Shown: positions 28,264 through 36,785, numbered from the stretch's first letter. The stretch is 40,279 bases of DNA from Geminicoccaceae bacterium (GCA_007694015.1 RECO01000171.1:1-40279), one strand, 5' to 3'. A program made the numbers and translations. The notes: generated by a model from the sequence alone, not told the origin.

Positions 28264-29049
28264 TCAGGGTTCGATCGCCAGGAGCACGCCGTTGGCCTCG
28301 GTCGCCGGCACGCGACGCCGCTCGACACCGCGGAGCACCAAGGCGGCCAAGCCTGGCCGCGGCGCCGAGCCCATCGCTGCCGCGTCGCCGAAGCGCGCCC
28401 GCAAGGCCGCCGGGGTGAGAAACGTCAAAGCCGGCCCGGCATCGCCGATGGTCACGCGGTCGTCCTGCCGCTGCACCTGGCCGGGCCAAAGGCGGGCATA
28501 GCCCTCGGCGAGCGCGTCGAGGTCGTCGGCAACGCCGACCACCTCCACGAGCCCGCGGACACCATTCGGCTGCTGCAGGTAGTCGCTGCGCCAGACCGCA
28601 TCGGGCGTGTGGTGCTGGCAGACGAAGAAGAACGCCCCCGGCGCTGCCTCGTTCGCCGGCCGCGCGACGGTGAAGCGCGCTTCGACGTTGCCGGTCGGCA
28701 GCGCCACCGGCCGGCTGAAGCCGAGGGCCTCGCCCGTGCCGAGCCCGGCGGTTTGGAACTGGCGCGCCGCCGCTTCGGCATCCGCCGTCTTGCCGACGAA
28801 GCCGAACAGCCCCTCCCGCACCGCCAGCATCGCCCGCTCGGCGGCATTGGCCGGGGTTGGCAGGCGCACGCCCATCAGCTCGATATAGGTCCGGTTCGGG
28901 AACACGATGGTCGCGTTGTGGGTGCCCATATGCGCCGAGTGCACGCCGAGCGGGGTCGGCCGAAACCCCAAATCCCGCCAACCGGCCATCGCGGCCTCCA
29001 GGTCGCGCACCAGCACGATCACGTGGTCGATGCCGCCGATCGCCGTCAT
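28264..29049 (-). CDS. VOC-fold (glyoxalase-like) protein
   Basis: A 261-residue protein of the vicinal-oxygen-chelate superfamily. It starts MTAIGGIDHVIVLVRDLEAA with the first metal-type His of a VOC module, then GFRPTPLGVHSAHMGTHNATIVF and YIELMGV, which is the strand carrying the usual Glu ligand. A second module lies in the C-terminal half (VCQHHTPDAVWRSDYLQQPN, GLVEVVGVADDL). The layout resembles glyoxalase-like-domain proteins of unknown substrate. The ATG at 29049 has GGAG about 7 bases upstream. It converges with the phosphatase gene and diverges from the aminotransferase gene. Metal dependence and reaction cannot be read from the sequence. Confidence 0.8.
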   Translation of the reverse strand: MTAIGGIDHVIVLVRDLEAAMAGWRDLGFRPTPLGVHSAHMGTHNATIVFPNRTYIELMGVRLPTPANAAERAMLAVREGLFGFVGKTADAEAAARQFQTAGLGTGEALGFSRPVALPTGNVEARFTVARPANEAAPGAFFFVCQHHTPDAVWRSDYLQQPNGVRGLVEVVGVADDLDALAEGYARLWPGQVQRQDDRVTIGDAGPALTFLTPAALRARFGDAAAMGSAPRPGLAALVLRGVERRRVPATEANGVLLAIEP

Positions 29050-29258
29050 CCCTGCTCCTCCAACCGCCAACGCCCGCGGGCATCCCCCTCGTTGCCGATC
29101 CCCACGTCGCCAACAGGCGAACAGCAGCGGAGCGACGACCGTGGCCGGGCAGAGAGCGGCTCGCCCCGGTGCGGTCAAGTCCCGCCACCATGGTCAGCAT
29201 TGACGAAGCGCCGAGAGCCCCCGACCAACGGCGCGCCACCAACCGAGGACCGCCGATC
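29050..29258. other. Spacer between the VOC and aminotransferase genes
   Basis: 209-base divergent spacer. An in-frame ATG at 29190 would extend the aminotransferase by 23 residues. I see no recognisable promoter, operator or RNA structure here. Confidence 0.5.
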
Positions 29259-30398
29259 ATGGACCACCCGCCCCTTCCCTTCATCGACCTGCAGGCCCAG
29301 CGCGCGCGGATCGCACCCGCTGTCGAGGCTGCCGTGTTGAAGGTGGTGCGCGAGGGCCGCTACATCCTCGGCCCCGAGGTCCAGGAGCTGGAACGGGAGC
29401 TCGCCGCCTATTGCGGGGCCAAGCACTGCCTCACCTGCGCCTCCGGCACCGACGCGCTTGCCCTCTTCTTGATGGCAAAGGGGCTCAGGACGGGCGATGC
29501 CGTGATCTGCCCGACCTTCACCTTCGCCGCCACGGCCGAGGTGGTGGCGTGGCTCGGCGCCAGCCCCGTCTTCGCCGACATCGACCCGGACACGTTCTGC
29601 CTCGACCCCGCAAGCGTCGAACGGGCCATCGCCACCGCCAAGGCCGAAGGCCTTCAGCCCCGCGGCATCATCGCCGTCGACCTGTTCGGCCACCCCGCCG
29701 ACTACGACCGCCTCCTGCCCATCGCCGAGGCGCACGGCCTTTGGCTGATGGATGACGCGGCGCAGGGCTTCGGGGCGACCTATCGCGGCACCAAGCTCGG
29801 CACCTTCGGCGACTTCACCGCGACCAGCTTCTTTCCGGCCAAGCCCCTGGGTTGCTACGGCGACGGCGGTGCCGTGTTCTTCGAGGACGATGCGCTGGTC
29901 GAGGTGTTGACCTCGCTGCGGGTCCACGGCCAGGGCCAGGACAAGTACGACAACGTGCGCATCGGCATGAACGGCCGCATGGACACCATCCAATGCGCCG
30001 TGGTGCTCGAAAAGCTGAAGATCTTCGACGACGAAATCGAGGCCCGCAACCGCATTGCCCAGCGCTACACCGAGGGCCTGGCCGAATTGGCCAAGGTGCC
30101 GACGCTGGCAGCGGACTGCACGTCGATCTGGGCGCAGTACACGCTGGTGTTGCCGACGGGCACCGACCGTCCGGCGCTGCAGGCGAGGCTCTCGGCAGCC
30201 GGCATCCCGACGGCCGTCTACTACGGCAAGCCGATGCACCGGCAAACGGCCTATGCCCGCTTCCCCGTCGCCGGCAACGGCCTGCCCGTGGCCGAGGATT
30301 ACGCCGCGCGCGTCATCAGCCTGCCGATGCACGCCTATCTCGCGGACGAGGACCAGGACCGGATCGTCAGTCAGCTGCGCGCCGCACTCACCGACTGA
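29259..30398 (+). CDS. DegT/DnrJ/EryC1/StrS-family sugar aminotransferase
   Basis: PLP-dependent aminotransferase of 379 residues acting on a nucleotide-linked keto-sugar. Visible motifs: PFIDLQAQRARI at the N-terminus, SGTDALALFLMAKGLR, CPTFTFAATAEVV, DDAAQGFGATYRG with the PLP Asp, and FFPAKPLGCYGDGGA with Schiff-base Lys195. C-terminal YYGKPMHRQTAY is typical. The opening resembles WbpE/WlbC-type enzymes that aminate UDP-3-keto-sugars for surface polysaccharides, but no other sugar-nucleotide gene is nearby to fix the substrate. The ATG at 29259 follows GAGGA; ATG 29190 is possible but gives an untypical extension. It converges with the histidine kinase gene, with a palindromic element between them. 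Confidence 0.9.
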   Translation: MDHPPLPFIDLQAQRARIAPAVEAAVLKVVREGRYILGPEVQELERELAAYCGAKHCLTCASGTDALALFLMAKGLRTGDAVICPTFTFAATAEVVAWLGASPVFADIDPDTFCLDPASVERAIATAKAEGLQPRGIIAVDLFGHPADYDRLLPIAEAHGLWLMDDAAQGFGATYRGTKLGTFGDFTATSFFPAKPLGCYGDGGAVFFEDDALVEVLTSLRVHGQGQDKYDNVRIGMNGRMDTIQCAVVLEKLKIFDDEIEARNRIAQRYTEGLAELAKVPTLAADCTSIWAQYTLVLPTGTDRPALQARLSAAGIPTAVYYGKPMHRQTAYARFPVAGNGLPVAEDYAARVISLPMHAYLADEDQDRIVSQLRAALTD

Positions 30399-30434
30399 GG
30401 GTGTCGGGAGCCTGGCTCGCAACGACGGACGCCT

Positions 30435-30561
30435 GGAGCGTTTACCGTTCAGGTTGATCGGTGCCCCTCCCGCACCCCCGCCCGGGCACCCACGGCATCG
30501 TACACTCGCGGGTGGCCGGGCGAGGGTGCGGGAGGGGCAAGCCTTGCGGGAAACCCTCTAG
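30435..30561. repeat. Palindromic interspersed element between convergent genes (copy B)
   Basis: The outer ends GGAGCGTTTACC (30435-30446) and GGGAAACCCTCTAG (30548-30561) are imperfect inverted repeats. Inside is a long hairpin, 30463-30538, whose arms agree at about 26 of 28 positions (GCCCCTCCCGCACCC outermost). The right end contains the TAG stop (complement of 30558-30560) of the histidine kinase gene. About 50 bases of the right arm recur next to the betI stop. It may also act as a bidirectional terminator. The flanking 30399-30434 carries nothing recognisable. Confidence 0.7.
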
Positions 30562-32801
30562 GGCACGGCAGCGGCGAATGCCTCGTCGAGCTTGTTGACC
30601 AACTCGTCGCGGGTGAACGGCTTGCGCAGCAAGGGGAACGTCTCGTCGGTCGTGTCGAACACGATCGTTCCCGGAAAGGCCGAGCTGAGGACCACCGGCA
30701 GGCCCGGCCGCAGCGCTCGCGCCCGCTCGGCGACGGCCTTGCCGTTGCTTCGGCCCGGCATGATCACGTCGGTCAATACACCATCGATCGGGATGTCACC
30801 CTCGAGGATGGCGAGTGCCGCGTCGCCGCTCTCGGCCTCGATCACCCCATAGCCGAGCGAACGCAACAACCGCACGGCGTGCTGCCGGACCAGGTGATCG
30901 TCCTCGGCCAACAGAATGGTGCCCGAGCGCGCCGCATGGCGCAGCGGCGCGCTTTCGGAACGATCCGTGGGCGCCCTCGCAATGGCGGCCCGCGGCAGGT
31001 ACAGCTTCACCGTGGTGCCGACGCCGGGCTCGCTGTAGAGCCGCACTTGGCCCTTCGATTGGGCAACGAAGCCGAAGACCATCGAGAGGCCGAGCCCGGT
31101 GCCCTGGCCGACCGGCTTGGTGGTGAAGAACGGCTCGAAGGCCCGCTCCAAGGTGGTGCTGTCCATGCCCTTGCCGCTGTCGGAGATGGCGACCACGACG
31201 TAGTCGCCGGGGGCGAGGTCCAGGTCGGCCGCCATCGACCCGGCTTCGACCACGGCATTGCGGGTTTCGATGGTGAGGGTGCCGCTGCCCGTGATGGCGT
31301 CGCGGGCATTGAGGCAGAGGTTCAAGATGGCGCTTTCCAGTTGCGGCCCATCGATTTCGGCGGGCCAGGCATCGGCGGCCAAGGCGAAGCGGATCTCGAT
31401 CGCCTGCCCGATGGTCCGCCGGAGCAAGCCTTCCATGCCGCGGACGATGGCGTTGATGTCGTGCGGCTTCGGCGCTAGCGCCTGGCGCCTGGAGAAGGCC
31501 AGCAGCCGCTGCGTGAGTGCGGCGCCGCGGTCGGCTGCTTCGTGGATCATCGACGCCATCTCGGCGAGTTCGGGGCGGTCCTCCAGCTCCGCGCGCAACA
31601 GCTCGCTGTTGCCGAGCACGACGGTGAGCAGGTTGTTGAAGTCGTGGGCGACGCCGCCGGTGAGCTGGCCCACCGCCTCCAGCTTCTGCAACTGGCGCAG
31701 CCGCCCCTCCAAATCCAGTTGCTCGGTCACATCGGTGATCGCCCCGATCATCCGGCGGACCCGGCCGTCGCCGTCGCGGAGGATCACACCGACGTCACGC
31801 ACCTCGGCATAGGTGCCGTCGGCGCGTTGGAAGCGATAAGTGGCGTGCCAGCTGCCCGCGTCCCCGCCCCTCACCGCCTCGAACAGGGCGGTGATGCGGT
31901 CGCGGTCGTCCGGGTGGAGGTGGCGGTGCCAGAAGTTTTCGCCCAAGGGCATCGGGCTCGGGTCATGGCCGAAGGAGCGGCGCAGCCCCTCGCTCCACCA
32001 CACCTCGCCGGTCGCGACGTTCCAGTCGGAAACGGCATCCGTCGAGACCTCGACCACCGAACGAAAGCGCTCCTCACTGAGCCGGAGTGCGGCGTCGGCG
32101 GCGGCGCGCGCGTCCATCATCGCGTTGAACGACGCGGCGAGGCGGCCCAGCTCGTCCTGGCGCAGCGCCGGGATGCGCGTCGTGGTGGCCCCGGCCGCGA
32201 CCGCGCGCAGCGCACCGTCGATCGCGGCCAGGGGACCGAACAGGCGGCGGTGCAGGGTCGTGGCTTGCAGCGTCGTGGCCAGCAGCAAGACGAGCGTCGC
32301 CACGACGAAGGCGGCGATGAGCCAAGCCATACGTTCGAACACGCGGCGGTGACGCTCCGCCAACAGCGCGCGCAAGCCTTCGACGAAATCGTAGTGGTAG
32401 ATCCGCATCTGCTGGCCGATCAGCCGCAAGCGGTCGTCGGCGATGGGCGTGCCCCGGAGCAGCGTCAAGGTTTCGCCGGCCGCGCGCGCTTGATGCGCGA
32501 CCTCCAGGAGTTGCTGTGCGGCCAGCCTGGCACTCCGTTCCGGGAACCGTTCGAGGTCCAGCGCCAACGCTTCGGCATCCAGCGCCAGATCGGCGAAGAC
32601 CTGCGCGTCGGGGCGCAGCATGGTGGCGTAGTCCATGGTGATCGAGAGTTCGGTCGCGCGGTCCCGCAGCTGCTGGAGCTCTGCCACGGCATCGATGTCG
32701 CTCTTGGTCCAATGCCAACCGATCCCGACCATCAGCGCCATCACCGCCACGGCGACGAGCGCACCCGCCAGGATCAGCCGCGCCATGCCGCGCAGACTCA
32801 C
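30558..32801 (-). CDS. Hybrid sensor histidine kinase (TM-HAMP-PAS-HK-REC)
   Basis: A 747-residue membrane-bound hybrid kinase. Two membrane spans (about 8-29 and 157-180) flank a periplasmic helical region. HAMP follows at about 180-232, PAS at about 244-360 (SVVEVSTDAVSDWNVATGEV). The HisKA domain has His386 in GGVAHDFNNLL and the ATPase domain shows NLCLNARDA, DSGKGM and GQGTGLGLSMVFGF. The C-terminal receiver has phospho-acceptor Asp678 in GVLTDVIMPG and Lys at LLRKPF. The start is GTG 32801, overlapping the stop of the upstream binding-protein gene as GTGA; ATG 32786 is an alternative five residues later. The overlap suggests the binding protein presents a ligand to the periplasmic part. 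No separate response regulator is nearby. Confidence 0.9.
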   Translation of the reverse strand: MSLRGMARLILAGALVAVAVMALMVGIGWHWTKSDIDAVAELQQLRDRATELSITMDYATMLRPDAQVFADLALDAEALALDLERFPERSARLAAQQLLEVAHQARAAGETLTLLRGTPIADDRLRLIGQQMRIYHYDFVEGLRALLAERHRRVFERMAWLIAAFVVATLVLLLATTLQATTLHRRLFGPLAAIDGALRAVAAGATTTRIPALRQDELGRLAASFNAMMDARAAADAALRLSEERFRSVVEVSTDAVSDWNVATGEVWWSEGLRRSFGHDPSPMPLGENFWHRHLHPDDRDRITALFEAVRGGDAGSWHATYRFQRADGTYAEVRDVGVILRDGDGRVRRMIGAITDVTEQLDLEGRLRQLQKLEAVGQLTGGVAHDFNNLLTVVLGNSELLRAELEDRPELAEMASMIHEAADRGAALTQRLLAFSRRQALAPKPHDINAIVRGMEGLLRRTIGQAIEIRFALAADAWPAEIDGPQLESAILNLCLNARDAITGSGTLTIETRNAVVEAGSMAADLDLAPGDYVVVAISDSGKGMDSTTLERAFEPFFTTKPVGQGTGLGLSMVFGFVAQSKGQVRLYSEPGVGTTVKLYLPRAAIARAPTDRSESAPLRHAARSGTILLAEDDHLVRQHAVRLLRSLGYGVIEAESGDAALAILEGDIPIDGVLTDVIMPGRSNGKAVAERARALRPGLPVVLSSAFPGTIVFDTTDETFPLLRKPFTRDELVNKLDEAFAAAVP

Positions 32802-33892
32802 GGCCGCACCGCCTCACCGGCAGCCGCCGTCGGTTCGAGGAGCAGGCGCGGCACGACGACCCGCTCCGGTGCCACCCGAAAGAGCCCGCGGGCATCGAGG
32901 TAGCGGGCCGGCGGCGGTAGTTCCCTCAGGCCCGCTTCGCGCCCGGACCAAGCCAGTTGGCCTTCCAGATTGGCCAGCACCGACCAGCCGAGATCGACGC
33001 GCCAGACCACGTTGGCCTTCAGCTCGGCCAGGGTCTCGTCGTCCAGACCGGCGACGTCGGCATGGAGCCGGTCCGCGGCCATGGGATCGGCCTCACGAAA
33101 GGCGATCGCCTGCAAATAACCAAGCAGCACGCGATCGACCCAATCCGGGCGCTCGTCGGCGACGCGTCGGGTCGTGAGCAACAGCCAATTGGCGGTGTGC
33201 ACTTGGCGGGTCGAAAACCTGACGGCGTCGTCACCCAACGCCGCCACCATGCGCGCCAGGTAGGGCTCCCAGCTGACCACGGCGTCCACCTCACCCGCCG
33301 CCAGTGCCGCGGCCTGGTGACGGGGCGGAATGTCCTCGAGTTCGACGCTCCCCGTCGCAATGCCGTGGGCCGCGGTGAAGGCTTCCCATGTGTAATGCGC
33401 CGAGGAGCCCTCCACGACGGCGATGCGGCGCCCGGCCAAGTCGGCTGGCCCGGCGATGCCGCGCCGCCGCGAGGCGACGATGTCGTGGCTTTGGTTCGAC
33501 AGACCGACCGACGCCAAGACGACGATGTCGTCCCCGCTCTCGGCCAGATCCGCGCGGCGCAGGACGTCCGCGGCCACCGGTGATGGGGCCGCGAGGGCGA
33601 AGGTGGTCTCGCCGCGACGCAGGGCGTCGAGGGAGGTCCGGCCGGAATCGGTGTAGAAGACGGTCACCCGATCGGGGTCGTCGGTGCCGAGGCCTTGGTT
33701 GAAGAAGCCGAGGGCGTCGGCGATTTTGGTGGGCGCGTCGACGATCCACGACGAACCGGCAAGCCGAACCTCCGCGCAGCTCGGCCCCGCGATCAGCAGC
33801 GCCATCATGCAGACGATCGCGACGCCGGTCGGCCCCGCGATTCGCCGAACGCGGGCTCTCGAGCCAGCAACGGCAAACCGAGCACGTGCCAT
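32798..33892 (-). CDS. Periplasmic NMT1/THI5-like substrate-binding protein
   Basis: A 364-residue exported protein of the SsuA/TauA/NMT1 binding-protein class. An N-terminal hydrophobic segment (about residues 20-37, GPTGVAIVCMMALLIAG) precedes probable signal cleavage near SCA. The mature protein begins VRLAGSSWIVDAPTKIADALGFF and contains the family's TSLDALRRGETTFALAAPSPV, GPADLAGRRIAVVEGSSAHY and LAAGEVDAVVSWEPYLARM. The C-terminal tail (from about residue 300) has a helical part and VWRVDLGWSVLANLEGQLAW. No permease or ATPase gene is adjacent; instead its stop overlaps the start of a hybrid kinase. I infer a ligand-sensing role rather than transport. Ligand unknown. Confidence 0.8.
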   Translation of the reverse strand: MARARFAVAGSRARVRRIAGPTGVAIVCMMALLIAGPSCAEVRLAGSSWIVDAPTKIADALGFFNQGLGTDDPDRVTVFYTDSGRTSLDALRRGETTFALAAPSPVAADVLRRADLAESGDDIVVLASVGLSNQSHDIVASRRRGIAGPADLAGRRIAVVEGSSAHYTWEAFTAAHGIATGSVELEDIPPRHQAAALAAGEVDAVVSWEPYLARMVAALGDDAVRFSTRQVHTANWLLLTTRRVADERPDWVDRVLLGYLQAIAFREADPMAADRLHADVAGLDDETLAELKANVVWRVDLGWSVLANLEGQLAWSGREAGLRELPPPARYLDARGLFRVAPERVVVPRLLLEPTAAAGEAVRP

Positions 33893-33990
33893 ACCACCGA
33901 GCCTTTCAAACCAATACAGGAATCGTACCCTATCACCTTAGGGTTGTGGAGCCCGTTTTGGAACAATCGGCGTCGGTCGTTTGGGCGGCG

Positions 33991-34014
33991 ACCGCCCGGC
34001 CATGGCCGGGCGGT
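33991..34014 (-). terminator. Perfect 24-bp palindrome after odc
   Basis: A perfectly self-complementary stretch centred on CCATGG with arms of ACCGCCCGG type. It begins 4 bases past the odc stop on the minus strand. No T run follows, so this is a hairpin 3' end of likely terminator or stabiliser function. The rest of 33893-33990, up to the next gene, is ordinary spacer. Confidence 0.55.
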
Positions 34015-34018
34015 GCGC

Positions 34019-35149
34019 TCAGATGCAGATCGACCGCAAGGGCTCGAAGCCGTTGAAGCCGACGGAGGCGTAGGTGGTGGTGTAGGCGCCGGTGGCGCGG
34101 ATGCGCAGCCGGTCGCCGATGCGCAGGTCGGTGGGCAGGTGGTAGTTGGCGCGGTCGTAGAGGACGTCGGCGCTGTCGCAGGTGGGGCCCGCGAGGATGA
34201 CCGGGGCGGCCTCGCCTTGGCGGTGGCTCTCGATCGGATAGCGGATCGCCTCGTCCATGGTCTCGGCGAGACCGCCGAACTTGCCGATGTCGAGATAGAC
34301 CCATCGTCGGCCGTCCTGATCCCCCTTCTTGGCGATCAGCACCACCTCGGTTTCGATGACGCCGGCATCGCCGACCAGGCCGCGCCCCGGCTCGACGATC
34401 AGCTCCGGGCGATGGTTCCCGAAATGCCGCAGCAGGCTTCGCCGGATGGCCGCGCCATAGGCTTCGGCCGCGGGCACGGCCTCGCCGTAGGTGGTGGGAA
34501 AGCCACCCCCGAGGTTGACCATCTTCAGCTCGATGCCGCTCTCGCGCTCGATGCGACGGAACATGTCACCGACGCTCGCAATCGCCGCGTCCCACTGCTC
34601 CGGATCGCGCTGCTGCGAGCCGACGTGGAACGAGACGCCGTAAGCCACGAGCCCGAGCCAGGGGGCCAGCTGCAAGAGGTCGACGGCCATGTCGGGCGTG
34701 CAGCCGAACTTCTTGGAAAGCGGCCAGTCGGCCCCCTCACCGGAGGTCAGGATGCGGCAAAAGACCCGGCTGCCGGGTGCGGCGCGGGCGATTTTCTGCA
34801 ACTCGGCCTCGGCATCGAAGGCGAAGAGCCGCACGCCGAGCGCATAGGCGCGGGCGATGTCGCGCTCCTTCTTGATGGTGTTGCCGAAGGACAGCCGGTC
34901 CGGCGTCGCCCCCGCCGCCAGGGCCTGTTCGACCTCGTTGATCGAGGCGACGTCGAAGCAGCAGCCCAAAGCCACCAGCCGCGCCATCAACTCGGGTGCC
35001 GGGTTGGCCTTCATCGCGTAGTAGATCCGCGCATCCGGCAGCGCCCGTTCCAACGCCTGGTAGTTCGCCTCGACCTTGTCGAGATCGACCACCAAGAGCG
35101 GGGTCGGCAGCTTGGTGTCTTCCAGAAACTTCAAAACCTTCTCGGTCAT
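34019..35149 (-). CDS. Ornithine (lysine/ornithine) decarboxylase, alanine-racemase fold
   Basis: PLP enzyme of fold type III, 376 residues, making putrescine from ornithine (possibly cadaverine from lysine as well). PLP lysine is Lys47 in IYYAMKANPAPE. HVGSQQ and NLGGGFPTTYG bind the cofactor phosphate, and EPGRGLVGDAG is conserved. The catalytic cysteine is Cys324 in GPTCDSADVLYD. The short length matches the bacterial/eukaryotic-like ODC group rather than the large fold-I enzymes. ATG 35149 starts the conserved part; an upstream in-frame codon at 35176 would add nine residues. It follows homospermidine synthase in the same direction, 114 bases apart, so the pair makes putrescine and then homospermidine. 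Two hairpins lie in the gap. Confidence 0.92.
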   Translation of the reverse strand: MTEKVLKFLEDTKLPTPLLVVDLDKVEANYQALERALPDARIYYAMKANPAPELMARLVALGCCFDVASINEVEQALAAGATPDRLSFGNTIKKERDIARAYALGVRLFAFDAEAELQKIARAAPGSRVFCRILTSGEGADWPLSKKFGCTPDMAVDLLQLAPWLGLVAYGVSFHVGSQQRDPEQWDAAIASVGDMFRRIERESGIELKMVNLGGGFPTTYGEAVPAAEAYGAAIRRSLLRHFGNHRPELIVEPGRGLVGDAGVIETEVVLIAKKGDQDGRRWVYLDIGKFGGLAETMDEAIRYPIESHRQGEAAPVILAGPTCDSADVLYDRANYHLPTDLRIGDRLRIRATGAYTTTYASVGFNGFEPLRSICI

Positions 35150-35188
35150 CAGAGGCACTCCACCCCAAAAAGGCAAACCAAGCGAAGT

Positions 35189-35239
35189 GCTGACGGCAAC
35201 GCCGTCAGCCGGGGGGGGCGGGGGGCCAAAAGCCCCCCG
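35189..35239 (-). terminator. Two adjacent hairpins between hss and odc
   Basis: First GCTGACGGC-AAC-GCCGTCAGC (35189-35209, perfect 9-bp stem). Second CGGGGGGC-CAAAA-GCCCCCCG (35219-35239, perfect 8-bp stem). On the minus strand they sit just after the hss stop and before odc. They could partly terminate transcription after hss, setting a lower level of odc, or protect processed ends. The second has the same loop and core as the hairpin after malQ. Confidence 0.55.
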
Positions 35240-35263
35240 AACTCACGTTTTCTCGTTCTTGGC

Positions 35264-36679
35264 TCAAGCCACGAGGACGTTCTTGAACTGCCAGGGATCG
35301 CTGGTGTCGATGTCCTCGGGGAACAGGCGGCCGCGGCCCTGGAGCGGGTTCCAATCGCCGTAGACGCCGACGACGGGGCCGAGATAGGGCGCGGCGACGT
35401 CGAGGACACGGCGGTGGCAGAGGTCGTCGGCCTCGAGGATGCCGGCTTCGGGGTTTTCGAGGGCGCAGACCATGCCGCCGAGCACGCCGGCTGCGACCTG
35501 CAAGGAGGTTGCGTTGTTGAAGGGGGCCAGTTCGCGCGCCTCGTCGACGGAGAGGCGCGAGCCGAACCAGTAAGCACCCTTGTCGTGGCCGAGCAGCAGG
35601 ACGCCCAGTTCGTCGATGCCCCGGCTGATCTCGTCCATCATCAAGCGCTGGCGGGTCGGCGGCGCGAAGCCTTTGCCGGCCATCTCGTGCAGCGAGAGGA
35701 CGGCGTCGTCGCAGGGGTGGTAGGCGTAGTGGACCGTTGGCCGGTAGAGGGTGCGGCCATCGACCGTGAGCGTCAGGTAGTCGGCGATCGAGATGCTCTC
35801 GTTATGGGTGACGAGGAAGCCGTGGAAGGGGCCGGCGAGCGGCGTCCAGGTGCGCACGCGGGTGCCGGCCCCGGGACGGTTGAGGTAGATGGCAGCCCCG
35901 CAGCCATTGGCGTGGCGGCCGCCCTCGCGGGGAAAGTGGCGCTCGTGCGTGCCCCAGCCGAGTTCGGCCGGCTGGCAGCCCTCGGAGACGAAGCCGTCGA
36001 TCGACCAGGTGTTGACGAACTCGCCCGGCTGCTTGGCCATCTCGGCGACTTGGGTGTCGCGCTCGGCGATGTGGATGGCCTTGACGCCGAGGTCGCAGAA
36101 CAGCCTGGCCCAGCCCTGGCGGTCGCTGGGGGTGTCGACCTCGCGGCCGAGGTCGTGGGCGAGGTTCTGCGCGGCTTGCTTGACGAGCTGCGAGACGAGG
36201 CCCGGGTTGGCGCCTTGGGCCACCACCGCCGTGGAGCCGCGGCCGAGTTCGCGGCGGAGCGCCAAGGCACCCTCGCGCAGCGCGTAGTTCGAGCGCTCGG
36301 AGGGGGGGAGGCTGGGGTCGAGATAGGCGCCGGCCCAGGGTTCGATGCAGGTGTCGAGGTAGAGCGCACCCCGCTCGCGGGCGAGCCGGATGAGCGCCAG
36401 CGACGAGACGTCGACCGAGAGGTTCAAGAGGAAGTCGCCCGGCCGCAGCATCGGCAGCAGGACCTCGCGGTAATTGGTGCGGGTGACGGGCTGCTCGACA
36501 TAGGCGATGCCGTAGCGGTCGGCAGCGGCACGACCGCGGCCGTCGGCCGTCACCACGGTGATGCGGTCCGGGGTGAGGGCCAGGTGGCGGAGCAGCAAGG
36601 GCATCACGGCCTGGCCGATCGAGCCGCAGCCGAGCATGACGAGGCGCCCCATGAGCGGGGCGTGCGTGGTCTTCAGCAT
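35264..36679 (-). CDS. hss: Homospermidine synthase
   Basis: NAD-dependent enzyme of 471 residues condensing two putrescines (or spermidine and putrescine) to homospermidine, the main triamine in many alphaproteobacteria. It has the saccharopine-dehydrogenase-like Rossmann start LVMLGCGSIGQAVMPLLL. Active-site segments known from the Blastochloris enzyme are visible: LDTCIEPWAGAY with the key Glu, AQGANPGLVSQ with Asn, NTWSIDGFVSEG with Trp, and VTHNESISIADY with His and Glu. ATG 36679 has GGAGG about 10 bases upstream and is preferred to a start 30 bases earlier. It is first in an hss-odc pair. A promoter, a small ORF and a hairpin lie upstream. Confidence 0.94.
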   Translation of the reverse strand: MLKTTHAPLMGRLVMLGCGSIGQAVMPLLLRHLALTPDRITVVTADGRGRAAADRYGIAYVEQPVTRTNYREVLLPMLRPGDFLLNLSVDVSSLALIRLARERGALYLDTCIEPWAGAYLDPSLPPSERSNYALREGALALRRELGRGSTAVVAQGANPGLVSQLVKQAAQNLAHDLGREVDTPSDRQGWARLFCDLGVKAIHIAERDTQVAEMAKQPGEFVNTWSIDGFVSEGCQPAELGWGTHERHFPREGGRHANGCGAAIYLNRPGAGTRVRTWTPLAGPFHGFLVTHNESISIADYLTLTVDGRTLYRPTVHYAYHPCDDAVLSLHEMAGKGFAPPTRQRLMMDEISRGIDELGVLLLGHDKGAYWFGSRLSVDEARELAPFNNATSLQVAAGVLGGMVCALENPEAGILEADDLCHRRVLDVAAPYLGPVVGVYGDWNPLQGRGRLFPEDIDTSDPWQFKNVLVA

Positions 36680-36753
36680 GGAACGCAGTCCTCCTGTGCC
36701 GGCAGACACGAGGGTGCTGCCGGAACGCCGACGGGATAAGGGGAGAACGAAGC

Positions 36754-36780
36754 GCGGGCGGCCCCGGAGCGGGCGCCCGC
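36754..36780 (-). promoter_or_regulatory. Hairpin between the small ORF and hss
   Basis: GCGGGCG (36754-36760) pairs perfectly with CGCCCGC (36774-36780) across 13 bases that contain a further GC-rich stretch able to compete. It begins 5 bases after the stop of the candidate leader ORF and ends about 75 bases before hss. Its position is that of an attenuator. No T run was seen directly after it, so a role is only suggested. Confidence 0.35.
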
Positions 36781-36785
36781 GCGCC

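Noticed and set aside
33695-36739. Long plus-strand frame opposite odc, hss and spacers
   Set aside because: Antisense shadow; crosses three gene boundaries and the hairpins, with no motif.
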